Assembly: GCF_026210795.1 (NCBI RefSeq)
Contig: NC_089445.1
Location: forward strand, 3,720,001 to 3,784,000
Length of the DNA stretch: 64,000 nucleotides
Origin: Rhizophagus irregularis
Lineage: Eukaryota; Glomeromycota; Glomeromycetes; Glomerales; Glomeraceae
Reading direction: 5' to 3'
Shown: positions 34,180 through 45,552 of the stretch, in pieces
Position numbering within the stretch: the first letter of the stretch is position 1
Layout of the letters: each line of letters starts with the position of its first letter
Translations under genes and position numbers: made by a program
Notes under the pieces: generated by a model
What the model was told of the DNA's origin: nothing
The model's database searches: none
Seen by the model: only the letters and a program-made list of their open reading frames with translations

Positions 34180-36830
34180 CTAATGAATTAATTTCTTCAC
34201 TTGTGGAGATTCCGGAAGCTTACGCATAAAAGATACTTGTGTAGGTGGTGTAGATTCACCACTTGGATGTTTTCGATACTTGTAATCCTCCGAAATTTTC
34301 CCAACCCGTTCCTGTCATTGTAAGGGCAAATAGAAGTAATAAGCAAAATACCTTATTGTAATCTCAAAGAAGAGCATACCTACCTCCAAAGCAGCTAAAT
34401 GACCTATTGCCGATTCAGCTAGTGGGATTGTGGTCTTGTCGGTCACAAGTCTGGTTGTTAAAAAAGGCCACGAACGATATAATCCGTCATATTGTAAGTC
34501 CATGAAGAACGACTCCATTAACTCCCCTGGTTATCACAGAAATTAATAAATATATCATAAAAAGTAACAAAGTAAAATATATTATATATTACAAGCGTAC
34601 ATACCCATATTCAGAAATATCCCAGCTTCACCTGGACCTCTCTTAGTACGAAGTTGTAGATTAATCGATTTTCGGGCCTTTAATTGTGCTTTTATTCTAT
34701 CCTTCTTTTGTTGTAATGGTGTATGACCTAGTGGTTTTATCTCCGAATTTAAAATTGATACACCGTCTACTGTACAGGATAAATCCGGCCTTTTTTTTGA
34801 GCCCTTATCAGCGCGGTTCAATCTGAGCTCGTATTCTTTTTCGGGACCCGTAAACAATGGTCGACTTATCGGATGAAGGAACATACAAGTATGTTCGTCC
34901 TCGGATAGTTTTATTGGAGCAACACACTGAACACAATTAAATCTATAATAAACAATATATAAGCAATAAATTTATAAATTATAAATTATATAATAATTTT
35001 ATAGACTTACAAATCATTAAACGAGCACGCGACCGCTCTGCTCAAATCCGAACTTTCACAATCCATAAAAACATTTTTATTAACTAAATGTCCACGAGTC
35101 GCATTGTAGAGAGATAATGAAATCTCAGGCGAAAGTGGAGGTTCGTTTAAAACGTATGGATTGGCGTTTGTTATTTCCCTCCACTCTCGTTTCGTAAACA
35201 TGGGGTACGGGCATGGCCAACAAAGTACAATAATTGATGATAACGCTCTAAATGCAATGAGAAAAAAGAATAATATATCCTGACATAATCATTTGTAAAC
35301 ATGCTTCAGAAAACTTACAAAAGTTCGTAGATATTGTCATATTTTAAGCCCTCCCTCTCCGCCCTCTTGATCACTTCTTTTTGGTACTGCCGAAACCGAT
35401 CGGTTACGTTTATACAGCCAACTTTCCACTAAAAAAAAAAGCGAATTGTGAAATACGTAAAGTAAAAGAACAAAAATCGATGCGTCATACTTTGCATGTT
35501 GGTTCGCGTTCTAGCTCTACCGAAATATTAGCTAAATCAAATTTTATTACTTCATCGTCTTCATGATCTTTAGCACCCTCATCGGAGGGAACCTCGAAGG
35601 AAGACTTCTCGCTGTTTCTTAATCGCGGATGCTCCACGCTATAAGTACTCTTCACGGTCTTTTTTGACTAAATACAGAAAAATGTACATGAGCTTTTACG
35701 TTCTTGTAGCTTTCACCACCTATAATTTTTTACCTTTTTACGTGTAAAAACGTCTTCTTCGGTTTCATTTCCTCGTTTATTAGTTGGTAATTTCACACCT
35801 TCGTTTGAAATTTCTTGTAAATATGCATACTGTCGCAGAAAAAAAAGCATTAGGACAAGTAGAACTTTGATATTTAAACATATTTTCAATGAGAATTATC
35901 ATACCTCATCCTCGGATACTAAAAACGATTTATTTTCGGAACCATCTATAGTTGAATTTTGGATTTCATCCTTGTTACTCCCAGGTAGTTCTTGATCTTG
36001 GTTTACTTTAGTTGCAGTTAATTTCAAGCTTGAAAGAGCACTATCATTCAATGTAGACGCGTATGATTGGCTTTGGCTTGTAGCTTGAGCAATCCCTTTA
36101 ATCTGTTGTATTCAATCATAAGATAAAAATTGCGAACAATTTGTTTCAAATGTTTATACAGTTAAATAATTACTTGAAGAATTTCCAAATTCATCTTTTC
36201 TTTATCTACCTGAAGAGCACACATCTTGTTTTCAATGGTAAGCCAAAGTTTATCTATATCGTTGCCTTTTTTCCGTTGATCCTAACAAACATTAAAAAAA
36301 ATTTTATTAGTTTGATCTTAATGAACAAAATATTTTCTGCGAATCAATAGCAACAAGTGCTACATCAAGCCACAGCAAGCTAAAAGCCACACTTCCTAGC
36401 CATGGATGCCTAACAGACATTTAGAGTTTCTACTCACTAATAAAAACCAGAGACTACAACGAGCTAAAAGCCCATCAGAGGAATAGCTAAAAGCCATACC
36501 TCCTTGTTATAGATGAAACATTGAATTATGCCCGTATAACAGCAATGATTTGTTTCATATAAAAACTCTTATTATGACGTAGCATTCAAACAAAAAAAAA
36601 TACTAGAAGTAATTTACTTTAATATCAGCCAAAAGGCTCTTTGCTTTCGTAACTTTTTTATCGTCTGAGCATTTATTGACAATCGCACGGAGACCTTTGG
36701 CGAGTGTATCTGAAGACTTATCGTAAGCTAGATTTACCGGATTCCTTTGGATCCACTCTATATGAAATTGTAAAACATCCCAATCTTCTACATCGGTTTC
36801 GTCAAAATAAGCGTGCCATGAGTTAGCCAT
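34180..36830 (-). CDS. Ten-exon gene, 583 aa, PD-(D/E)XK nuclease-like motif
   Basis: Minus-strand exons by splice sites: 36830-36618, 36281-36174, 36102-35905, 35829-35734, 35667-35491, 35428-35319, 35247-35011, 34942-34605, 34526-34384, 34311-34180. All introns start GT and end AG, and the frames join without a stop (1,752 nt). The N-terminus reads MANSWHAYFDETDVEDWDVL. Residues ~72-265 are charged and probably disordered. Residues ~266-540 are globular. RPDLSC (P432-D433) and NSEIKPLG (E447, K449) give the PD...ExK pattern of restriction-endonuclease-like folds, after an acidic helix (PEKEYELRL). No signal peptide. Family not recognised; nuclease activity is inferred only from the motif. 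A decayed paralogue lies at 45893-47200. Intact and TGG-using for Trp, so likely a living gene. Confidence 0.75.
36360..36520. repeat. Short repeats in intron 1
   Basis: Within the first intron of the ten-exon gene, AGCTAAAAGCC recurs three or four times (about 36378, 36459, 36487) with CACA/CATCA variants, a GC-richer island in AT-rich intron sequence. Confidence 0.55.
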
Positions 36831-37423
36831 GATAAACGAAAGAAAATTTCTGGGTTAATTTAAAACGAAATATAAAAAAAAAAAATCTTTCAAGAGTTCA
36901 GACACGCGCCGGTCCGAAATGTGAGGAGTGATTTTACGCGTCACTGATCACGTGTAAGCACGAGTTCACACTAAATTATCTGATTTTTTTAGTCACACAA
37001 TTCGAACGTGCCAGACACGCACATGGGAATAACCAGTCTCGACAGACACAGATCTGCCAATCACATTTGCTGATGCGTTTAAAAGTGATTTGTTTGCATT
37101 TCTAACGAAAAGTGGAATTCGTTCCCGGCTAATTAATTATAGTATTAAATGAAGAAATACAATATCAAAGACTTCTTAGACCTCAAATATTTCGTACACA
37201 ACTCACAATATCTGAGAATAAAAGCGAAAAACAATTTTTGTAATAACTCAGTCAAACATAATGCTAGAAATGTGATTACTGCCATTGGATTTCTTATCGC
37301 AAATGAATATCTTATTTTTTGTGGTAAATGTCTAATATGTCTAATAAAGTGTTGACTAGTAGTATCGCCTATGATCTATATTTTTTTGATTGATTTATTG
37401 TAACAGGTATATTTTTTGTTTAA

Positions 37424-39985
37424 CTAGACTGCTTATCAAAAAATTCTTCAACTTGCATATACTGAAGAATTTCTAGAAATTTTTGTGATAAATTTTTTAA
37501 TCGTAATTCGATTATGATGATGATTTTGACATAGTATTAAATAATATCGAAGAAACTTTAATAACGTTAAATTCTAAAAATGAGGATAAGTACTAATCTG
37601 ATTACCTGATTTATTATTTTTTAGGCTCACGATAAGTTATCTGTAAAATTTAAAGAAATTGCAGAAGGATCAAAAAAACTTAGTAAATTCGTATTACATT
37701 ATCAGTTTATTTTTAAGAAAGATAAAATAAAAAATTCTTTCTCTATTCAGGTGTAAATGACTCTCACGAACCTGATTATCAGTGAAGATGAAATTACTCG
37801 TAATATTCAAGATCTTCATCTACGTAGTGGAAAGCGAGGACGCGGTTTATGAAAACAGTCCGGAACATCTAACGAATCTAATGTTTCATTAGAGTAAGTT
37901 TAAAAACAAAAGACGTATTTATTTTAAAAAGCCTATTTTGATTAATAATAATTGTTTGTTATATAATAGCGCGATAAGAAGTAAGTTAGAAAGAAACAAC
38001 GCGTGTATGGGATGATAAATTGACAAAAGAAAAGATGGAAAGTTTGGATTATAGTGAAGATAAAAGTGATAGCGATAAATCGTCATCAGTAGATCCGCAA
38101 AATTTGGTTGACCTAGATTAATTGGGTCAATTACAACATGGGTATTATGAAGTACTGAAGCTGATGATGATGATGAATATGAAGAGGATGATTATAATGA
38201 AACAACAATTCAGCCAAGAATAATAGCGGATCTAGCATATTTCCATTTCTAAAAATATCACTAAACTGAAAGAAATTACAGAACAGGACCTCGTTAACAT
38301 TTAATTAAAAAAATGTTGCAGCTGATATTGCCATTTGTGATTCCGTTGTGAAAAACTGATAGGACAAAAGACTGGAAGCTTTAAGAGTATGTTATTAGTA
38401 TGTTTATTCTTTGAATAAATTTTTGTTTAATTTTGTCATTAAAAATTAATTTTAACTTAAAGAGGAATTTAGTCAACTGTGAACCATTCTGTGGAAATGT
38501 CGTTGAAACGTATACTCACCTCAAAGACATCAGTTTATTTGCTACGTGATATTGTGCAAGCTCAGTCTGATTCACGTCCTTATACGATTTACTTTATTGG
38601 AGTAACGGTGGGTTAAATTTTGTAAGATAAATAACAAAATTAGAAAATGCTTACATACTTATAATTTATATAGGTGTTGGTAAATGTTTTGCAAAGGGAC
38701 TAAAGTTTTAATGTCCAAATGTCGAAGAGCTCAATGTGAGAAATCAATTTATGGAAGATGATGACAATCCGAGAACTATTCAGCCCACTTCTAAAAGTGA
38801 AGGATGTACTGGGTTATCCAAATGTTGGAGAGATTATATTTGGGAGATACCGATTAAAGATTTCTTGGCCGCGTCAGATGAAGTACAATGAAGTTGTCTT
38901 GTGCCTAAACCAAATCAAGTTATTTTTAAATCTGAGCAAAGAATATTTCGCGTTATTTTATCAAATTTCGGCTGCATCATGGCTTGATTGATGCTTGAGT
39001 TGGTGTTGGAGTTGTAAAATTACCCACATTTATGTCAATGAAATTTTAAAAGCTATAGAACAATGCAATAAAATGTTGAATTGGCGATGTATGAAAGAAT
39101 TACGTAAAACTATAGTATATGATTCAGGATGGAAAATTCTTTTATGATATTGTAAACAGGTTCGCAGGACATTTTAGACACTAGATATTATGATTGATGA
39201 ACTCGATCAGGTTATTTTGTTTTTTTACGAAATAATATTTCTTTAGTTGTTGAAATCGGTTAATTTCATTCAGGATGGCAGATTTAACAGTGAGTCATAA
39301 TGTGAATCTTTATTTTGTCTTATTTTTTTTTTTTGATTTATTATTAATTAATTATAATTTTATGGTTCAAAGACTTGTTTCTGTTTATTACAAAATGGAT
39401 TAAAGATCCCTATTGCAGCATGTAATACTTTTAAATCAGGTGCCATAGAACAATTAAGAGTATATGTTGCTTTAGGTCAAAATTCAAATGTTGACGCGGA
39501 TATGGAAAAGATGCTGCTGGGATAGCAAAGGATTGCTATTAATTACGGTGTATGTAAAATTGACTCTAACTCTATGGTGGAGAAATTTGTTACTGACATA
39601 TATTTTTACATCTTTAGCCAAAACAAATAAATTTGATGTATGCAGGACAACGAACCATTAATGAGAGTGTACGGTACCGATCTTAATACATGTTGGTCTT
39701 TTTGTTAACTAATTTTAATTTATACTAATAGTTAGTTTCAATAGATAATCCCGACACAATTATATTCGCAATGAAGCCGTTGATCAACTTACGAATTTTA
39801 ATTAAGCATTAGAAGATTTTTCTGGGTTACAAAATCCAAGACATATAGATGGAATGATGATGATAAGGTTTAGCGGAAATGTCCACGGTAATCAAGTATT
39901 AGTTTAAATTTTTTTATTTTGGAACGATGACTTGTACAACCGGACAACCGATTTATTCGTTTGGATTATTGGTGATCATTTATTA
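37424..39985 (+). pseudogene. Decayed gene for SRP receptor alpha subunit
   Basis: Plus-strand blocks match the signal recognition particle receptor alpha GTPase in the right order: AYQKILQLAYTEEFLE (37430, SRX domain), VWDDKLTKEKMESLDYSED (about 38006, linker), CEKLIGQKTGSFK (about 38352), LKRILTSKTSVYLLRDI (38503) with TIYFIGVTVG (just before the P-loop), CFCLLQNGLK then IPIAACNTFKSGAIEQLRVY (39379, G2/I-box), MQDNEPLMR (39640), NEAVDQLTNF and LEDFSGLQNPRHIDGM (39770-39855), and TTGQPIYSFG (39935). The family docks SRP-ribosome complexes at the ER. Intron-like gaps separate blocks, so this is an unprocessed copy. The P-loop GxxGxGK, the DTAGR and TKxD motifs are lost, with many stops. About 700 bp of unrecognised text (38620-39360) sits where the P-loop exon should be. 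Confidence 0.75.
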
Positions 39986-40819
39986 ATGGCTAAATAATTG
40001 ATATTTTTTTTTATCGGTTAATCCTTTGATACAATAATAATAACATGATTTTGCAATTTATTTTTTATATCTCTGATTTAATATTTAAATAATTTTTTTT
40101 AAAAAAAATTTATTATATATAATTGTAAATTTTAATTTAGCATACCAAGTAAATATATAACTTTAAAGTAATTTTTTTAAATAAATAATATAATTAATTG
40201 TATAAATAAAAATTAAAAATTAAAGAAAGAAAATTTGAAAGTCGGAAAATAATTTTCTGGATATATTTATAATTTTTTTATGTAACATGCAAAGGAATTA
40301 ATTAATTTTAATTATTTTTTTTTTTACAGATAAAGCATGAATCAGATTATCAAGTAAATAATGAACTATAGTAAAATTAAACCAACGCAAAATAACATGC
40401 AGGAATTCTTTACTGTGTCCACGAAAAAGTTTAAGTATGGAATGATTGCCATTAATGCGTTTAATTTATACAATTTATACACGCGGTTTTGGACGTAACA
40501 GTCATAACACTTTGGGTGCTGTCAGATTACCTAATGTTTTAGGGAGGCTACAAATAATACTATATAAGGAATATAACATATCTTGTCTAGGTAATGTCAA
40601 TGTGATAATCCTTGCTTATATAATCTCCTAAGTAATAGATTGAAACCATTATCTTAATGGTTACCCTACGGACACATCAGGAGTCAATTGTAACAATTGT
40701 AATAAGATCACGTGTTAGTGCATTAAAGTAGGATTGACGCGTATTTATGTGTGTGCCCGTGACGTTCCTGATGAGGGGGTTTTCTTATCTTAATATGAAT
40801 CTACACTGATAAAATCAAA
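39986..40819. other. Spacer after the SRP-receptor pseudogene
   Basis: AT-rich. It contains a loose inverted pair near 40665-40775 (GGACACATCAGGAGTCAATT facing CGTTCCTGATGAGG). No gene recognised. The small frame 40446-40631 has no recognisable content. Confidence 0.4.
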
Positions 40820-41150
40820 TGATTGATTTGAAGTTTAAAATGAACCAATATTTGTGGCTCACGCGAAAAAAAAAGTCCATTGTTGCGAAAAAATTTTTTT
40901 TTTATTTTTATTATTTTTATTATTTTTAAGTTTTTTTGTATTACGTCATCTTTGCCCTGATTGTTGGTCACCTGAAACGATTAAAATTGATTTCTTGCCC
41001 GACATTTTTACGATAAATAATTTGAATGACAAAAATGTCCAAGATAGACTTACTAAAATAATAAAATGATTTAAAATGTACAGTTTAATTTTATCATATT
41101 ATAAATCGTCATTCCGATTTTCTCGTTTGCTTTGTGTACAATTGAGTTTG
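40820..41150. repeat. Duplicated non-coding segment, copy A
   Basis: It contains TTTGTGGCTCACGCGAAAAA, ATTACGTCATCTTTGCCC, AAATGATTTAAAATGTACAG and ATAAATCGTCATTCCGATTT. Each has a counterpart, in the same order, at 58440-58950. The small open frame across it is not preserved in the other copy. Confidence 0.65.
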
Positions 41151-41749
41151 TACAATATCAAATTTGACACAAAAAAAAATTGATTAAAGGTAATAATAAT
41201 ATAATATAATAATAAAAGCAAATCTAATCGAAATTTTAAAAAGCAAATATTATGCGTAAAAAATAAAAATATAAATAAAAAAATTTTTTTTTAATTATGC
41301 AAACGTGTGGTGTGTTTGGTAAATAATACATACCACATAAATTTAGTCATAATAAATTAATTATATCCTATCTCTCGCAAATTAATTTTCGCTTTGGGAA
41401 AACAGGTATAACTTTTTTGTACCACTCACTAAATAAGAAATGAGATAAATTCCACTATAACTGATAACAGTTGAAATTATATAATTTAATTTAATATAAA
41501 GCTATCTTAGTTAAAAGATTAGGCTTCATACAATTACATACTGTACATTGATACAATTGATATATGGGTGTACTGAAAAATTGACATTGTGATATTTATA
41601 AATATTTTTTTTGCAATTTAAAAAATATTTACGTTATTAAATAAAAGATTATGTATATTATATATAATAAAAATTATATATAAATTATATTGTATATAAT
41701 AATAAAAATCATTTCTTTTATATATATAATAAAATATATATTTAGAAAC

Positions 41750-42150
41750 TTTAGTAAATAAATTTTTTTTTTTTATACCGACCAATGATATAGTAAAAAG
41801 TGAGAAAACGCAGAGGATCAGTTAATTTTTATATAAAATAACCCTCTTGGCGTCTAACTCAAATATTCAAAAATTACTTTATTTCCTGCTTTCATGACTT
41901 TTTATTTCATATATTTTTTATTTTCTTTGAAAATTAAGTAGAAATTCTTACACTTTTCTTTCCCAAATTATCTTTTAAAAGTCTCTTTTTTATATGATAT
42001 ATATTTATGTATAAATATATAAAAAAGAGACTGCAAGATTATTTTTAATTCAGTTCTCACCTTGAAGAAAAAAAAAAGAATTTAATAAACTATTTCGAGA
42101 GAACATTTCTAAATTTATTTCAAGAAAATTTAAAAATATATAATTTTTAC
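41750..42150 (+). promoter_or_regulatory. Conserved upstream region with TATA-bearing hairpin
   Basis: Homologous to 62930-63287, in front of the dead third copy. At 41981-42031 GTCTCTTTTTTATAT faces ATATAAAAAAGAGAC, a 15-bp perfect stem around an AT-rich loop. ATATATAAAAAAGAGAC can serve as a TATA box, and TTAATTCAGTTCTC lies ~25 bp downstream as a plausible start region. The leader then runs through an A-rich tract to the ATG at 42152. Confidence 0.55.
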
Positions 42151-42151
42151 A

Positions 42152-42394
42152 ATGGATAATCCTTCAAAAATTCCATGCGATAACTTAAACACTTCTTGCG
42201 ACTTTTCAGATACAACTTTTAAAAATCCATCGTCCTACGCTAGTTTTGCTATTCGTAGACGCCGAAATCAACGACGGTTAAGACATGAAATTACAATTAA
42301 TATGTATATATTGAATCGCATAAGACGATTACCTATGCAAAACACGAACGATTTATTTACAAATCAATTTTTTAATGGATCTACTTTCCCCTAA
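42152..42394 (+). CDS. Small basic protein, 80 aa, unrecognised family (copy 2)
   Basis: Intact paralogue of the 97-aa protein at 31956. MD is followed directly by NPSKIPCDNLNTSCDFSDTT, then SYASFAIRRRRNQRRLRHEI, a near-identical block through TINMYILNRIRRLP, and the shared end FTNQFFNGSTFP. It lacks 17 N-terminal residues of copy 1 by an in-frame 51-base gap. Differences elsewhere keep the frame (for example R to C, T to A), and the basic core is unchanged, which suggests coding constraint. No signal peptide or membrane helix. Upstream hairpin/TATA region at 41981-42031. Function unknown. Confidence 0.65.
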   Translation: MDNPSKIPCDNLNTSCDFSDTTFKNPSSYASFAIRRRRNQRRLRHEITINMYILNRIRRLPMQNTNDLFTNQFFNGSTFP

Positions 42395-42599
42395 AGAGTG
42401 ATCCAATCGCTTATTAATTATCTTCGCATACGTTTCGAAATCGCAAAATCTGAATATATGGCAAATTCGAACATCTCAAATATCGTTGGCAAACCTATTC
42501 ACTTTTCGAAGTTAATTTCATTTTATCGATCCAATAATATTAACGGCAAAATTTAAGTTCGATCATTCATTCGTTAATAATGATCAACATTTGTATTAT

Positions 42600-43399
42600 T
42601 TCGTAACAAATATTATGTCAATACACAATTTATTATTGGCGAAAAATTTTTATACTACTATTATTAATATGAATTGTTTGTATACGTAATATATGTTAAA
42701 ACTTTTTTTTTTTTGGAAAATTATTTTATTTTTTTAATATATTTATTAGTGTATTAAATGTTTTACGGGTTATCAGTTTATCATTATCGCGTAAATGTGT
42801 CCTTTGCGTTTTTATTTATTCATTCATTCATTCATTTATTTATGGAGCCACGTTAAACTATAAAAAAAAATAAAAAATAAAAAATTTATTTATTTATATT
42901 ATGAAAATTTTTTTTATTATGATAAAAACTATTTACCATAGACTTTATTAAATTTATTAAGGATTCCACTATTCTTAAACAAATAGTGAAGTTCTTGTCT
43001 TTATCAGAACTCGATGAACTAGAATTAAATATGGATTTTGATCAGGTAGACTATTATTTGATTGTACAAATGGTAGAAATGATCGACATCACAAATCACG
43101 TGAATGTGACATTTTTCTGTGATACTGAGGAAGTTATATTATCCGAAGAATTTTCTATTGTTGCGCACATCTATCCACTTACGTCACATTGTTTATGACG
43201 TTTTCGTTTCATAGTTACATACCTAAAAGAGTAATTTATACTGTACGCCAGTATTATGCCAGTTACTAAAAAGGTTTTGTACACGGTAATAAAAAAGACG
43301 TACGATACTCTACAAATTTATCGCCTGATATTCCAAAATTATCAATATATAAAGGATACGAGAAACTTGTTTTAAAATCATTACTATAAGTTTTAAATT
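42600..43399. other. Spacer before the membrane-protein gene
   Basis: AT-rich up to about 42960. A 70-aa frame at 42986-43198 (KFLSLSELDELELNMDF...) is acidic and protein-like but has no recognisable domain. It could be a small gene, an upstream exon or a remnant. Confidence 0.35.
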
Positions 43400-44920
43400 A
43401 TGTGGGAGTTTGAAACTATTAATCCAATAAAGCACGTTCTGAGGATCAGTGAAAATCCATCTTCTATGAACAAATGGATAACATTAATCACAGTACTCTC
43501 TTCATTGTTAGAAGCAGTATTACTTCCAGTATTAATTTCTCTGACATGGATAGCTATATACAAAATAAAACGTAGAATGAATGGTAGTGAGTTTAGATTA
43601 TGCATGCAGGCTACTCATGGCAATATGTTTAAGCTTTTCACGGAATTGATTCCTAGACATAAAAGGTTATCAATGATAATGTTTGGATTTATTATATTAT
43701 TGTCTATAATGATCATATTAGGGAAAAATATACCAAATGTTTTGCTTGCACAGGTTATTGGGTTATATAACTTCACAGAAATTTCACATATAAATGTGAA
43801 TTTGTTTAGAAACGATTCGAATTGCACGTATACGTCATGTCTTTCTGATTTAGATGAAGAAAATTTTGCGTTGGTTAAAAATTCTACTACATTAAAAAAT
43901 ACTTTGCGTATGCATAACGTGAAAAACACTTATTTGAATTTAAGTGTTGATAATACTTTGTATGCAGTACGTGTCAAGATCAACACTACGTCATGTGGGT
44001 TTGCATTTAATGATTATAATAAGTCTAAGTCAATATCTAGTCAAAATATGGATAATGTGACGGATACAACTTTCATACCTACATATGTTTATGAATTCTT
44101 AGTTGACACATATAGATATTTTAATGGTTTAACGGCTTACCAATCAGAAATTGGTTTTAATATCAATATACAAGATAGATGTGATATACCTTTTAATATG
44201 TTGTATATTTCTCCCAATTTTAACCCCAATGTTACAAAACTGGGTAATTTGATAAAAAGTCGATTTGATGTAAATCGGTCAATTGGACGTACGTGTCGAA
44301 TGTCTTTTGGTTGTAGTGCAAGTGTTGAATGGAAAAACATGCAAATAGTTGGAACTACGCCAGATAATATAAAATTATTGAAAGTGGATTTTAATAACAG
44401 CTTATACAAACTCGAGGAATTATTTTCTACCAATGTGCGGGACTATAGAAAGGTTGGAAAATGCTTCGGAGAAGGGCTTATGGATAACACTTTAGATAAA
44501 ATGGTTACATTTCTAACAGATTGGAGAGAAATTATAAAGTACAAAGGAGGTAAATACAATTACAACCTTTTAAACGAATTTGAAAATGTATTATCACAAT
44601 CATTGGTATCATCAGTGCAATCTATGACGAATGATATCAACGTTTACACTGTTCAAGCAAAGAAATTGGAAGCTCCGGGAATTTGGATAGAAATGACTAT
44701 TTTATCATTAGCAATATTTTTTGTTTGTAGTATTTTAATGTTAATCTTGACAACCAGAAATGTAAAAATGTTGCTTCCACTTAGTGTATTGGATCTTGGA
44801 ATCATAACTAATGTTATATTCAAGGAAGATGGTTCTAATACAAAAACTTCTTGGCCATTTGAACTTGATTCTTATCAAGATGAGTCTACACATTTACTTA
44901 CGGCAAATGAAATTAGTTAA
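43400..44920 (+). CDS. Membrane protein with large glycosylated loop, 506 aa
   Basis: Intact single-exon frame ending in TAA, with upstream stops in frame. Three hydrophobic helices are visible: residues ~26-54 (WITLITVLSSLLEAVLLPVL), ~89-108 (IMFGFIILLSIMIILGKN) and ~430-455 (ILSLAIFFVCSILMLILTTR). Between helices 2 and 3, ~320 residues carry about ten N-x-S/T sites (NFTE, NDSN, NCTY, NSTT, NLSV, NTTS, NVTD, NVTK, NRSI, NNSL) and several Cys (RTCRMSFGCSA, KCFGEG), as expected of an extracellular or lumenal domain. The tail is short and polar (SYQDESTHLLTANEIS). I do not recognise the family. A cell-surface role is plausible but unproven. Trp is TGG throughout; no decay. Confidence 0.7.
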   Translation: MWEFETINPIKHVLRISENPSSMNKWITLITVLSSLLEAVLLPVLISLTWIAIYKIKRRMNGSEFRLCMQATHGNMFKLFTELIPRHKRLSMIMFGFIILLSIMIILGKNIPNVLLAQVIGLYNFTEISHINVNLFRNDSNCTYTSCLSDLDEENFALVKNSTTLKNTLRMHNVKNTYLNLSVDNTLYAVRVKINTTSCGFAFNDYNKSKSISSQNMDNVTDTTFIPTYVYEFLVDTYRYFNGLTAYQSEIGFNINIQDRCDIPFNMLYISPNFNPNVTKLGNLIKSRFDVNRSIGRTCRMSFGCSASVEWKNMQIVGTTPDNIKLLKVDFNNSLYKLEELFSTNVRDYRKVGKCFGEGLMDNTLDKMVTFLTDWREIIKYKGGKYNYNLLNEFENVLSQSLVSSVQSMTNDINVYTVQAKKLEAPGIWIEMTILSLAIFFVCSILMLILTTRNVKMLLPLSVLDLGIITNVIFKEDGSNTKTSWPFELDSYQDESTHLLTANEIS

Positions 44921-45127
44921 TAAAATAATTAGTCAGTGGTATTTAAATAAATTCATATGAGAAATACTATTATAATAACAGGAGAAATTATTTATTTATT
45001 GTAGTCGTATAAAATTCGAGAATGAATAGTAGATATAGTTAATTCTATTTTATAATAACTAGTGCATTCTTTTTTGAATCCCTTTTACTTCATATAAGAT
45101 TAAATAAAAAACAAGTATCGTATAGTA

Positions 45128-45180
45128 TCACATGTATGCTATGTATGGTAATGATTTCATACATAGTAGCATACATGTGA
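45128..45180. repeat. Inverted repeat, ~21-bp arms
   Basis: TCACATGTATGCTATGTATG faces CATACATAGTAGCATACATG plus TGA, with a ten-base loop. The first codons of the downstream frame fall inside it, so the annotated ATG there is doubtful. Confidence 0.7.
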
Positions 45181-45229
45181 CACCATACATGCATTATACA
45201 TCGGTATTAAATAGTAATGGCGTTCAGGG

Positions 45230-45552
45230 ATTGGATTTATTCAGGAGTAAATATGAATCTAAGAGCATTATAAATACTGAAAGAGTTTACGATAAGAATG
45301 ATCGTTTTGGAAAGAATAGATATGAACATTTTGATGGAACAATTACAAATCAATTTGCCAATTTGCAAAATGCCGGTTACATTTATATTTTAATGAAATG
45401 GAGACCAAAAAACCCATTCATCCAGAAGCAGTTTATACTAGCCGTTCGTTTAGTTATAAGAGTTTACAGGATGAGATTGATATTTTTCTAAGTCGAAGAA
45501 AAAGCAACCAAAAAAGTAACCAAAAAAGTAACCATCTATTGTTAAATAGGTA
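45230..45552 (+). pseudogene. Fragment resembling the C-terminal tail of fungal kinase-like genes
   Basis: The frame has DLFRSKYESKSIINTERVYD and DGTITNQFANLQNAGYIYI. A shift near 45385 opens HPEAVYTSRSFSYKSLQDEI followed by LSRRKSNQKSNQKSN and a stop at 45550-45552. HPEAVYTSR recalls the C-terminal tails of the many protein-kinase-like genes of Rhizophagus-type genomes. No kinase domain is present. I rank this as a remnant. Confidence 0.3.

Noticed and set aside
42986-43198. 70-aa acidic protein as a separate gene
   Set aside because: No homology recognised, short, and no promoter or paralogue to support it.
45132-45491. Intact 119-aa gene
   Set aside because: The start lies in a 53-bp inverted repeat, and recognisable text continues in a different frame after about 45385.
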